DNA from: Terebella lapidaria
Lineage: Eukaryota > Annelida > Polychaeta > Terebellida > Terebellidae
Reading direction: 5' to 3'
Assembly: GCA_949152475.1 (NCBI GenBank)
Contig: OX424563.1
Span: forward strand, 4,561,001-4,625,000
Length of the DNA stretch: 64,000 nucleotides
The notes under the pieces were generated by a model. The model was not told where the DNA came from, did no database searches, and saw nothing but the letters and a program-made list of their open reading frames with translations. This document shows, one piece after another, positions 34,330-45,909 of this stretch (within the stretch, counting starts at the first letter, position 1; the number at the start of each line of letters is the position of its first letter). The position numbers and the translations under genes were made by a program.

Positions 34330-37300
34330 CATGCTTAAATGCATGACCAGTACTTTTTGGCATGGTGTTTTAAATATTTCTGTTTGTATTCTTCATCATA
34401 ATGATAATATTGCCATATATTGATTATAGCCAACATATATCCGAATCTACGTCGCAGAGAATTTGATAATTTTATCGTTAATACTCTTCCACGACAAACA
34501 AATAGGCCTGCAAGTCTGCTTTTAGAAAGTATCATCGTAATTACTAAACCGTGCACACAACGTACACACGGGGCGATATTACTTTGATAGTTTTTTTTTC
34601 AATCAGTCTTCCATTCGGAGCACACAACAACAAAATTTTAGGGGCCTACAATATATTTTTATCATTTACATCGCATCGTGCCCTCAGTATACTGAGTGAA
34701 ATTTGGCCACCGTTTGTTACATCGCAACCCTTGGACAAAGCCCAGAATATTCCAGACTGTCAGTTACCAGTTTCGTTGGAACTGATAGTAGGCTAAAAAC
34801 CTGACTTACATTCCAATTTCACATGTTAAAATAAAATTGCTCATTTGAAGAAGCTAAGATATAACGGACATCCAACAGCTGTTTTTATTATTTAGGACAC
34901 AACTATTTTCCGAATAATTATTTACTCACTTGGGAAATGGGGATTAAACATAAGAAGCTCGGGATTGAATGTTCGAAACCCGTGATTGAATGTAAGATGT
35001 AATATTCAATATATTCGCAGATCTACTAGTTGGCATAGGGAATACCAGTCTATTTTTCGTGAGCAAGTCTCTTGATTCGACTAGAAATTGTCTACTGATT
35101 TTGTTTCCAACAACTTAGATTAATTAGGCCTAAATGATTGGCATAAAACTGTATCAAGAAAAAATACTAAGGAGAAAACTACGGATTTTTATTGAGATTT
35201 ATGTTCAGCAGTTAACAAAATTAAAATATTAAATCAGGCATAAAATGGGTTGAAATGCTGCTGAACACATTCAATATTTGTTCATTCTGATCTGTTTTCA
35301 ATATCCCACTATCATAACGTGACGTTATTCTGCATAGCGGAGTTTGCGGCCCGGACCAACGTCAATTAGCAACACTCGCCGCGGCTACAGGTAAGTGTAA
35401 GTGCGTGTTTGTTTTCGTTAATTACACGGTCGATATATCTTCCACGTAGTTTTGAAATGCATCACACAGTATCAGACTGTTGCTCGAGTATAAGTTCATT
35501 TAATGGTGTATCCCGATACGACAGGATACAGGTCCAACGCGATCGCTGATTCAAAAACTCACTTACCATGGTACTACTACTATTCATAACGTTCACAATT
35601 CACCCATGTGAGGACTATCAGGGCAAAACATATCAATCAAATAGGAAGATCCTGCTCAAAAGATCATTATCAAACAACGTGTTATTTTAGCGTCCCGAAG
35701 CATACAAAAAATCCAGCTCATTCATTGTAATATTTTAGGCATCGCGTGATAATATGCAGCCCAAGTGTCGCGGACGCTTTGACTGACAAATCATGCTGCT
35801 TGGTTGAGTGCAATACCACTTTTAGTGGCACTTCTGAAATGTATATGGCGAAGCGGGACGAGCTATTAAATGTGATATACTGTACGGAACCTAGCCCCCG
35901 TATGTTTTATTATAGGTGTAGTGTCTTGTTCATCACTGTCCTATCCTATCCCCGTCGCCAATGTTGTGACCTGTATTCATTTGATGTAGTAAAATAAGTT
36001 TGTGACTGATAGTATTCTACACCAAATGAATACAGGTGACAAAAATAGACCTATAATTTCAGAAGTTTTAAAAATAAGCTGTTACTCTCGCAGCAGACCA
36101 GTGGAACGTTATCATGTTCATGTTGGGCTGCTCGAGGGATCATAAGATTCCGCGGGTCACCTGCAGGTAAACGTCAATTTATGAGAGCTCACGTGACAAC
36201 GTTCCAACCAACCAGCGTGCGCTAAAAACTATAAATACTCAACCGAACATTTCAACCGGACATTTAATATAATGTGATGTGTATTGGCTAATCTTTGTTG
36301 AAGTGTGACCAATAGGTTTAGTCGTAAGAAAATTTTAGAACGCTCATCCTTCCTCTACTTTTAATCATTCACTGCTCACTTGCCTCTGTTTTGTTATATC
36401 GAAAAAAATGTGTAATTGTTTTTCGTGTGCGTTTAATTGAGTAAAATTGAATTAGAATTCATATTGTATTCCTACTAAATACATGCACAGGACTTTTTTG
36501 TTGGAATCCCAACTACTGTACGATTTTGAGCATTTAGTTATATTACAGGTTATATCTATCTTACATTGTGTGAAGTGTAAAAAAATGAAGTGTGAAAACA
36601 ACATTTTACAGAACAAAGTCCTGAAATCAGTTGAAAATATATAAGGATCCAAATATATAATTCCTGCTTGATATCAAAGTATACGATTCTAGCGTCTTGG
36701 GTTTTTGTAGACTGTATGAAACTTATCGTACATAAATGTACATTGTGTAAAAAAAATGAGTAAACTTTGATAAACAAGTTAAATTAATCAATGTAGCAGT
36801 AATGGAATTCATCTCACTCACAAGAACAAGGCGTAACTCCACACAAACTCACTCCAACCACTCGCAAACACATTTCAACATTTATTTTCGCTGCACGCTC
36901 CTTCACCCCCCCCCCCCACCTTGGATACGGCTATGCAGGAAGTATTTGGACAATATAAAATATTCATAGGCTGTATGTACTTGTGTACAGGCCTTTACAG
37001 TCCCACACAACTTACATGTACATGTACTGACAGCCGTTGCATCATGAACGTAGATTAAAAAAAAAACTTAGAATTGTTATTCACCGTCACTCATGTAAAA
37101 CGTCGATCGATAACTACACGTAGGCCTGCCTATACCGAAGTCGGCCATTCGATATCAAACTTGTCAGCATGACTTGCCGAGTAAGGTGCGGTATTTGACT
37201 TTCACCATGGTGATCTAACCCCCCTCATTGGCTAGAGAGGCCGCTAGCACCAACTCAAATATACTATAGCTCACTAATGTGCTCGTACCGCACCTTAAAC
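34330..37300. other. intergenic, possible non-coding exon ends only
   Basis: No protein-coding gene is recognised. A palindromic CRE-like word (ATAACGTGACGTTAT) lies near 35316-35330. A GC-rich stretch after it ends in CTACAG followed by GTAAGT near 35392, which could be an untranslated first exon. Another TATAAATA stretch lies near 36230. A C-run is at 36907-36917. Confidence 0.35.
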
Positions 37301-37314
37301 TGCCGAACAATACC

Positions 37315-37334
37315 AGAAAGTTCTCGAACCTTCC
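37315..37334 (+). promoter_or_regulatory. perfect four-unit heat-shock element
   Basis: Four consecutive alternating pentamers, AGAAA GTTCT CGAAC CTTCC, match nGAAn/nTTCn without mismatch. They lie 53 bp upstream of the TATA box of the arsenite methyltransferase gene. HSF1 trimers bind three or more such units. Arsenite is a classic HSF1 activator, so the site fits the gene's role. Confidence 0.8.
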
Positions 37335-37344
37335 ATCACGCCAC

Positions 37345-37360
37345 TGACGTAATGACGTAG
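37345..37360 (+). promoter_or_regulatory. tandem CRE/ATF-like half sites
   Basis: TGACGTAA and TGACGTAG lie back to back between the heat-shock element and the TATA box. They resemble CREB/ATF sites, but neither is the full TGACGTCA palindrome. Confidence 0.45.
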
Positions 37361-37386
37361 GTAGACGTACGGTGCATATCAGGCGG

Positions 37387-37394
37387 TATATAAA
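37387..37394 (+). promoter_or_regulatory. TATA box of the arsenite methyltransferase gene
   Basis: TATATAAA is followed by a likely untranslated first exon ending TTCAG before the donor GTAAAC at 37463. The matching acceptor GCGCAG lies at 37718-37723, 17 bp before the start codon. Confidence 0.7.
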
Positions 37395-37740
37395 CGTAAG
37401 AAACGTGAACCACGTCTACAGATGTCCACATGCATGCAACTCTAATGTGCACTTTTGTTCAGGTAAACAGACTGATTTATCGCGTCCAAGTGCTCATGCT
37501 ATGTTGTATGCTATGATATTTATGTACGTACGTTACAGGTACTAAACGCGACTACTTTGTTAGCTATATCATGTATCGGCCGTGAACCATGTCAGCCTGA
37601 GCGACGCAGAGCTGAAACCATGCAGTTGTACATCATTCTATGGTGTATATATGTGGCGCACATGTCATGTTTTCCTTATCATGTAGACCTATATTTAAAT
37701 GTAATTACACGTCGATTGCGCAGCTATTGAAGACACAAGG

Positions 37741-40700
37741 ATGAGCTGTTGTGGCGGGGACAAGTCTAAGTGTGCCAGCAATGGCTCGGTGACGGACGAC
37801 GTCAAGGAGTACTACGGGAAGACCCTGCAGAAGACGGGGGACCTGCAGACCACGGCGTGTACCACGGGCGGCTCCATGCCTCCACACGTCCGGGCCGCCA
37901 TCAAAGATGTGCACGAGGAGGTCAAGAACAGGTGCGTGTTCTCACCGTGAGATGTGTGTGTGTGTGGGGGGGGGGGGGGGCAGATAACGAACGGTAGTTT
38001 TACTAAGGAGTCTTTATCTGAATACATAAAACGTACAGACTGTCCCCCATGACACGACATGACACATGTCCATATATGAAAGGCTTCATTTTGTTCAGTG
38101 CGATAATGTATAGGAGTTCAACATTTAACTTATGCACCCAACGCCGTCTCAAAACAGGATGGATTTTAACTGAAATTGTAATCCGCATACATGTACATGT
38201 GTATTTAATTGCGAATAAAACGCCGTGATATGAAAGCAATCATGATAGTGGACGTGTATCATGGTGAACATGATTTGTGATATGGCAAAGAAAACTCATA
38301 TTAAACTTTTAGACTTGTATCAATGGTCCTGTTGTTTGTAGACTGTTTATGGCAGTTAATTTGACAATTTTGACTTGTCCCCCTCCCCCCTGCCGGTGAC
38401 AGGTACTATGGGTGCGGTCTGGTGATCCCGTCTGGTCTGGACGGTGCCAAGGTGCTGGACCTCGGGAGCGGAGCCGGTCTGGACTGCTACGTCCTCAGCC
38501 GGCTTGTCGGGGAGTCCGGACACGTCACCGGCCTGGACATGACGGACGAACAGGTCTGATACTCACGTCGGCCGAAAAAAAAAATGAGATGGAATGTATT
38601 TGGCTTTGATACATGTAAATCCATGCAGTAATCATTCATCAAGTATTGTTTTCGATACCTTGTGCTGCACAGAACTAGGTATATAACTTTTATTCAAGAA
38701 TATTTGATTTCAAGAATACGTAATGAATATTTATGTGCACGTTTTGTTTTCCATATTCCATTCACGTGTATACAGCTGGAGGTTGCTCGAAGACACGTCC
38801 AGTATCATACAGACAAATACGGTTACAAGAAGCCTAATGTCGAGTTTGTTCAGGGATACATGGAAAAACTGACCGAGGCCGGCGTCAAATCAAACTACTA
38901 TGACATCATTGTGTAGGAACTGTTCCTTTACCCTGTTCCTTTGGTGTAACTTCAGTACACCACCTCGTTAAACGTTTATATTGTACGGGTAGTTGAAAAT
39001 TTGGCTGCTTTGAAATGGCTAGGAATTTGAGGTGTTCCGTCAATGGGATTAAATTTATTTTCGTTCATCGAGATTTCGGTTAATCGAGTTGCGGACTATC
39101 GAGTTGCACCTGTAGATAGATATTCTGTTGTGTCCCTTACAGATCTAACTGTGTCGTGAACTTGTCTCCAGACAAGAAGGCGGTCCTCAGCGGGGCTTAC
39201 GATGCACTGAAGGTAGGCTACAGTTTGCTGTGAAGTGTGTGAACTGAAAGTTCAAACATCCATTCCCAAATCATCACATACGCTCTAACACGCTCTATTT
39301 TACCCCCTGTTTTTAGGTTACCGGACCTTTGGTCCGATAACCTATTGGCATGGCGTTGCGTCCGTCGTCCGTCCGTCCGTCCGTCCGTCCGTCCGTCCGT
39401 CCGTCCGGCGTTAACATTTTTATCTTTAAAGTTAACGATCGAATCTTTCTGAAATTTTGCACAAAAATGCCTAAAAATATTTTGAGAAGGAGGTATTTTA
39501 TTGTTTTTTGATTTTCGCATTTTTTTCAAAATGGCGGCCGTTTTTGTCGAAAAACGCTGAATTTTGGACTTTGACGGCCATTTTCTCAAAAACTGTCTGA
39601 TCAGTTTTGAGTTTTTGGTTTCAAAAGATTCCCCTCATATACCTCTGTGATATGTATAAGTTTGGTTGCCCTAAATCTGCCGGTTTTCGTGTGGCGGCCA
39701 TTTTGAATTTTTGGCGGGTCGGCGAAAAAAATTTTTTTCGCCCCAAATCGCATTACTATCCATTTTGGGCCATTTCTAGAGCAAAAAAAAATTTTCACCC
39801 TTTGAAAAAAATTTTGGACTTAGAAAATTTTCGGCACCTTTTTCCTTCATAATGGGAGCTGCCCGGACTGTACTCATAGAACGCTTAAAGATAGAGCTTA
39901 GATATTGGCACTTTCAAATGGGAAGTCATATATGGCGACTTGTGTGGTGACCTTGAATTTGACCTTGGATGACCTTCAAAGGTCAAAACAGCCATTTTTG
40001 GGTCGAAAAACGCTCAAATTTGCACCTGGTCTGTATTTTCTCAAAAACTCTCTGATCAGTTTTGAGATTTTTGCTTAAAAAGATTCCTCTTATATACCTC
40101 TGCGACGTGTATAAGTTTTGTTGCCCTTGAATCGCCGATCTCAGTGTGGCTGCCATTTTGAATTTTTGACGAGTCGGCGAAAAAAAAATTTTTCGCCCCA
40201 AATAACATTACTATCCATTTTGGGCCATTTCTAGGCAAAAAAAAATTTTCACCCTTTGAAAAAAATTTTGGACTTAGAAAATTTTCGGCACTTTTTTCCT
40301 TCATAATGGGAGCTGTCAGGACTGTACTCATAGAACGCTTGAAGATAGAGCTTAGAAATTGGCACTTTCAAATCGGAAGTCATATATGGCGACTTGTGTG
40401 GTGACCTTGAATTTGACCTTGGATGACCTTGAAAGGTCAAAACAGCCATTTTGGGGTCAAAAAATGCCCAGATTTGCCTTTGTAGATGAAATGCTTGCAG
40501 ATAGAGCTCCTGTTTGCATTATGAACATATAGGAAGACATATATGGCACAACTAATGATGACCTTGAACTTGACGTCAGATGACCTTGAGTGCCAAATGT
40601 CTGACTTGGAATGTGTAAATTGACCTGAGCGGCCTAAACGATTCCACCCAACATATAGAATATCAAATGCCGCACACATACATGTAATGGTTACATCGAA

Positions 40701-42454
40701 GTTCATACGGATGACCTTGATTGGTAAATCCCAAGGTCATATGTTTACACTGCGAACCTTGATTGGTAAATCTCAAGGTCTGTTACCTGCCAATGCTGCC
40801 ATGGCCAAACCAAAATTGTCCGGTAACCTATCTTAGCCTTTGGGCTAATTTTGTTCAGGAAGGAGGAGAGTTGTACTTCAGTGACGTGTACGCGGACAAA
40901 GTCGTACCGGAGGACGTCAGAAAACACAAAGTACTCTGGGGTGAGTATAACATGGACAATGAAAATTGTTTTTATTTCCCCACTGCATAGATGGTTATAA
41001 ATGGAAGGGAATGCATGTAGTTATGACTTAGTACTTGGTTTGTTGCAGGATGTATATGTATGTGCATCCTTGGTGTATGTGCAAATAGGCTTGTAGTTTG
41101 GTTGTATGATGTGATATAAGTAATTACGAATTGGCTAGGCCTATCATCACGACTGTATTTTGCGTGTGTAGGTGAGTGTATCGCGGGTGCGCTCTGCTGG
41201 GAGGAGCTACACTCCATAGCGTCGGAGGTCGGCTTCAGTGTTCCCCGCCTTGTCACTTCCAGCATCATCGAGGTCACCAAACCAGAACTCAAGGAGGTCA
41301 TAGGTACGTCAACAGTAGAGAGATACAGTATGTAGGTAGATGTTGTGATTTTTTTTGCAGGAGGAAAAGTGGATGTCCACGTATACAGTATACAGTATAG
41401 AGGTCCATGTAGGCCTACATTTTATTGTTATCCACATACAGATCATAGAATGTTGTTTTTTAACTTCTACTGTGGAATAACTCTGAAGTAATTCTCCAAA
41501 GGTTTATATTTTTTCACAGAATCCTTGTGCATCATCCTGTGACTTTCCAGCCCTACTGTGCCACGTCCTTGTTTCTGAATTCATCACATCGTTATGTTAC
41601 CAGATATTCCTCACTGATAATCGGCAATACATCAATTGTACACAGTTATTGTTTAACTCTTTAACCCACACAGGTGACCTGAAGTTCGTATCTGCCACAT
41701 ACCGTCTGTTCAAGCTGCCCAAGGACTCTCAGACCCCGTGTGGTGCCGAGTACGAGGGCTCAATCAAGCACTGTGAAGACGAGTTTGTGCTCGACCACAG
41801 AAACAAATTCAAGGTACGGTCTGATAGCTTGGTCATGTGGTATTGTATACGAGTGAAGATTGAGTTCCACTGGAGGTTGTTCATCACCATTGAGAAGAGA
41901 CATATGTTAGCCTACAGAATCATGACATACATGTAGGCGACTTTGAATTATTTGAACGTCTCACTAAATGCCTCTAGCACCGTTAGACTAATGGCTTTGA
42001 GTTACTTAACTGACTGACTCAATGTTGACCTATTTAACTAGTCACTGATTGGACAATGAAACTGAGGTTATTCAATGACAGACTGGAGATCCAGTGATAG
42101 TTGGTGGTGACGTGGCCACGATCCTGAAGAGTTCCAGATTCGCTGACGACTTCACATTCCAGTCCGTACCCAAACTCCAACAAATTGAAGAGAACGTAAG
42201 AACTATGACCTTACTACAATTGCACAGTTGAAACACCCAGTTACTCCGAATACACCGTGTGCTCTTGTTTCCATTTGTGTAACCACTCGACACGACAATA
42301 ATAACAACCAAATATATCATGTCATGTGCATACATACGTGTGTTTTGTAATGTAACAGTTGCGGCAGGATGACCCGTTCCGACTGGCTGAGATGCTGACG
42401 ACAGGATCTGCTGGTAGCTGTTGTGGACCTGCCTCATCCAGCGGCTGTTGTTAA
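37741..42454 (+). CDS. AS3MT: arsenite methyltransferase, complete, nine coding exons
   Basis: Exons 37741-37931, 38403-38553, 38776-38912, 39143-39212, 40859-40940, 41172-41303, 41674-41813, 42082-42195 and 42359-42454 join in frame to 370 aa, close to the 375 of the human enzyme. The protein methylates trivalent arsenic with S-adenosylmethionine in the cytosol. The SAM-binding motif LDLGSGAGLDCY is at 82-93. The four Cys known to matter in AS3MT are all present: C40, C68 (YYGCG), C163 (SNC) and C213 (GEC). The C terminus is Cys-rich (GSCCGPASSSGCC), as in other AS3MT proteins. An N-terminal CC pair at 3-4 is a lineage-specific addition. The fourth coding intron holds a 1.5-kb AAGGTCA-rich element whose end lies 5-6 bp from the next acceptor. 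The promoter suggests heat-shock-type induction. Confidence 0.96.
39315..40852 (+). repeat. AAGGTCA-rich foldback element in an AS3MT intron
   Basis: The copy starts with the family hairpin GGTTACCGGACC-TTT-GGTCCGATAACC and ends with GTCCGGTAACC plus GCCTTTGGGCTAATTTT. Its core differs from the other copies: a head of about 400 bp is present twice (39520-39850 and 40000-40330), followed by fewer TGACCTTGAA-type motifs. It belongs to a distinct subfamily. Confidence 0.85.
39367..39408 (+). repeat. GTCC microsatellite
   Basis: About ten GTCC units in the head of the AS3MT intron element. Other family copies have CGTC or GTC runs at the same place (49640-49680 and 51357-51412). Confidence 0.9.
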
Positions 42455-42826
42455 AAACTAGCACGGAACTGATTATTGACTTAGACAGTCAGTTTCGTAA
42501 TAGTGACGATTGTCTATGCATACAGAAAGACGAAGTATAATGTTATCAGCTATTAATACGATATTATGGTGTACATGTACCTTGACTATTCAGATAATAT
42601 AATGTAACATGGGGAGACTATGACATTCATAAAGTTGCATGTACACAACCGTTTCACACACAGTAAAACAACCTTACAAAGCATAAAGTATCATAAAATA
42701 CATCAAGATCAACTATTCACAATACATGTTTAACATTTTCTGGGATTTGTAATACAGATGACTATGCTTCCGGCTTGAGACATTCATGTTATTACCTCGT
42801 TCACTGCTTGTGTGTTTTGCTTTTTG

Positions 42827-42832
42827 TAATAA
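42827..42832 (+). terminator. poly(A) signal of AS3MT
   Basis: AATAAA about 375 bp after the stop codon. Confidence 0.65.
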
Positions 42833-42839
42833 AAGTTTA

Positions 42840-44690
42840 TGAAGATCTTGACAAGTACATGTACTTTTGTCTGAACTTGGAAAATGGTGTAACACTGAAA
42901 ACTTGCGAGTAATGTAGCATGTTTATTTGTTTATGTTTTATGTGGGATCAGAACCTCTCTACGAGGGAAGCACTGTAGCATTATGACGTGTGGGGGTTAC
43001 TTGAGTAGTAACACCGCGGTTATGGTGCACAGATGCTGGTGGACTGGTGAGACATTCGTTCACACTCCTTTAATTTGGTAATAGGATATACCTCTTATGG
43101 TGGGATCGCCGAACTGTACAGTAATGTTCTTCACGGTAGGCCTACTAGTCACCATCCTGAACACTGTTTCATTTAGTTCTCTCGTCAATGAAAAAAATAG
43201 ACGTCACACGTTTGCCATTATTAAGAGGTTTAGACCAACTCGAACGCGTTTCGTTTTATATCATTATCAAAGACGATAGCACAAATATAACCGTCTTGAA
43301 CAATACAAACATGATCTATATACTGTAACCTCGTAATCACATTAATAAAGACCTCTTCAATAGATAAAGCCCTCCTGAGTTAATAAAGACCGCTTCGGAG
43401 GTCATTATAACGAATCTCAGAGAACATTAGAAAGGTGTATTAAATGAGAAAAATGAATGTATCATGACATGTTTAGTCCCCAGTAAGATAACTTTGCCCC
43501 GATGTATCTCTGCCCAACTTTCACCACTGGACAGAACGTTTATGACGTTGAAGAACCCTATCGATTTTGAGCCGGCTCCGGGACTTGTGAGGTCCATGAC
43601 GATGAAATCAATGTTAATTTTGGATTTGGTTCCCGAACCATGCGAACGATAACTGACAAATTATTTTTGGCGATTTCTGTGGAATTTGTCTATATACCAC
43701 CAAGGAAGAAAACGCTATTCAATCTGGGATAAATTCCTTTAAACGACGTTTGACGGAAACGGTGCATCGTAGATAGAAACCGAACGTTCTCTTCCGACTT
43801 GTCGTCCTAGGCAAGTTTTCTCCTTTTTTTCTTTTTTCTTTTGCTGAGTCGTCAGTTTTTCATTCTCGTCGACATCTCACGAGCTCGGTATCCGTGAACC
43901 AACCGCGGACAGCATGAAACCACGTAATCCTATAGGGTAGTATTTGGTTAATAATGCTACCTGGCAGAATATTTGAGAAAGGTATAAGATTGGAGTAGCC
44001 TATGTGTCGCACAATAAACTTCGAGATCAAGGTGATAAGTTCCCGAGATGCCGTCGGAAGGCGTCAGTGGCTTTATCACCTGTCCCGAAAAGTCAAATCT
44101 TCTAAAGTAGGCCTATGTGAACCATGAGGATAATTTTTAAATTACTCCGAATTTGTTGAGGCATCAAGACTGTGAAATAAATACATCAGGGTTCCGTCAT
44201 TTTTGCTACAAAATAAAATATATTGTTAATTTATTGCATAAATGTTCGTAGGATGTGAGGAGGCTCGTTTTAGTCATTAAAAGGAACTGCCTTCGGAACC
44301 AGTCAATATTTTTTAAAACTATATTTCATATTAAACATGCTGAACTAACTGAATGAAACATACTCACATCAAGTATAATGAAAATAACCATTCCTCAGGG
44401 AAATTTTGCTCATTTGAACAAGCGGTTCTCGCGTAGATAAAAGACCTATATCCATCACACGCAGATGTAAACAAAGCATAGAAGTGCGAGATAGACTGAT
44501 AATTCTACGTACATCATGGTATATCACAGATTATTTTCTCATAACTACACTATATATGCACATACGAACTGGAAAATGTTCTCGATGTGGACTTTTAAGC
44601 GCAACTTGATCATTTGTTTACATTTGGGTTTGATGAATAGGCCTAAACTTCGTATGTTTATTTACAAAACCGGTACAAAATGGGTATTAA
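42840..44690. other. intergenic, no gene recognised
   Basis: AT-rich. The word TTAATAAAGACC with close variants recurs three times at 43342-43400. No long ORF or family resemblance. Confidence 0.45.
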
Positions 44691-44696
44691 ACTCGA

Positions 44697-45245
44697 GTTC
44701 ATCCATCAGTGAAACACGCTTTTTGGCGGTAGTTTTGTTTTAAATAGTCATATCAATTTGAGATTTCGTATGTATTAATTGGGCATCATGCCGTAATTTT
44801 TCACAAAATTTCAGAGTTCTATCTCAAAAATTGAGAAGGTCGGCAATGTAACCAAATGTAAAATTTCAGCCCCAACATGGAATTTCAGAGTTTGCATAAA
44901 AAACAACAACTTTTTTTTTCGATGTACGAGTTATATATTGCTTCAGAATAAACACGTTTACTTAATATACACCGACTATGCCTTCCGACTCCAAATCAAT
45001 GCAATAGGTTCATTCTGTAAGGGCATGCATAGACACGATAAAAGCCCTGAATTTGTTGAAATTTACTCGATCCCGTTTCCGACTGAAATTTAACATTGGA
45101 ATAGATTGTCAACTTTTTCAAATTTTGAAATGCATTCTGAAAATTGGTGAAAAATTACGGCATGATACCCAATTGAGAATCTTAACATTTCAGTTGATCC
45201 GATAATCCAAAACAAAACTACGGCGTAGTTCACTGATGAATGAAC
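44697..45245. mobile_element. large imperfect palindrome, probable old foldback MITE
   Basis: The two halves are inverted copies. ATCATGCCGTAATTTTTCAC on the left (near 44786) pairs with GTGAAAAATTACGGCATGAT on the right (near 45148). The pairing extends outward through TAGTTTTGTTTT / AAAACAAAACTA and GTTCATCCATCAGTGAA / TTCACTGATGAATGAAC, and inward to near 44950. Arms are about 250 bp and have diverged. No clear target duplication was found. Confidence 0.65.
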
Positions 45246-45909
45246 TTGACTTTAGAACGGATGAAAAGACAATTCGGACGGACTGTAATCGTCAAAGTTA
45301 TTGAACACACCTTTTGTTATATTGTATTAGATGTGTTTCACAAAAATTTGGTTTTGAAAAAAATATTGCATACATTCGAAGGCAGCAGCTTTAAATAGTC
45401 CTTGTCTGGCAACATCCCCACTAACCTGTGATGGTGTTATTGTTCGCGTAGTCATATTCACACGTACTGATCGATGCATGTGATCAATGATCCTCCACAT
45501 TGTTGATGTGATCTTCCAAACCACGATCATGTTCCATCCGAGCGTTTGATGCTGAAGTGATAAAAATGGATTAAAAAAAGACGGGAGAGAATGATCGAGG
45601 GCCAACCAAAGTAAATGGTTTTAAACCTATTTGTCCACTTAGTAATCGACATTCAATACGCCTGTCACTGGATCACCCTAGTAATATTTCAAACATTTCG
45701 TCATATAAATTTTATGAAGAATAATTATATATAATTAATCGGTTTACCAGATGGACATGGTTCTATTCGGTGAACGGTAATTTTTGCTCGCATCAGTGCG
45801 CCACCTAGCGAATGAATAATAAGTTTGACATTTCGGTGAAATTTCCATGCTTGCTTTCGTTCGCTTATTTTGTGAAATATCACATACATTCAAGCATTAG
45901 GAATCCAGA

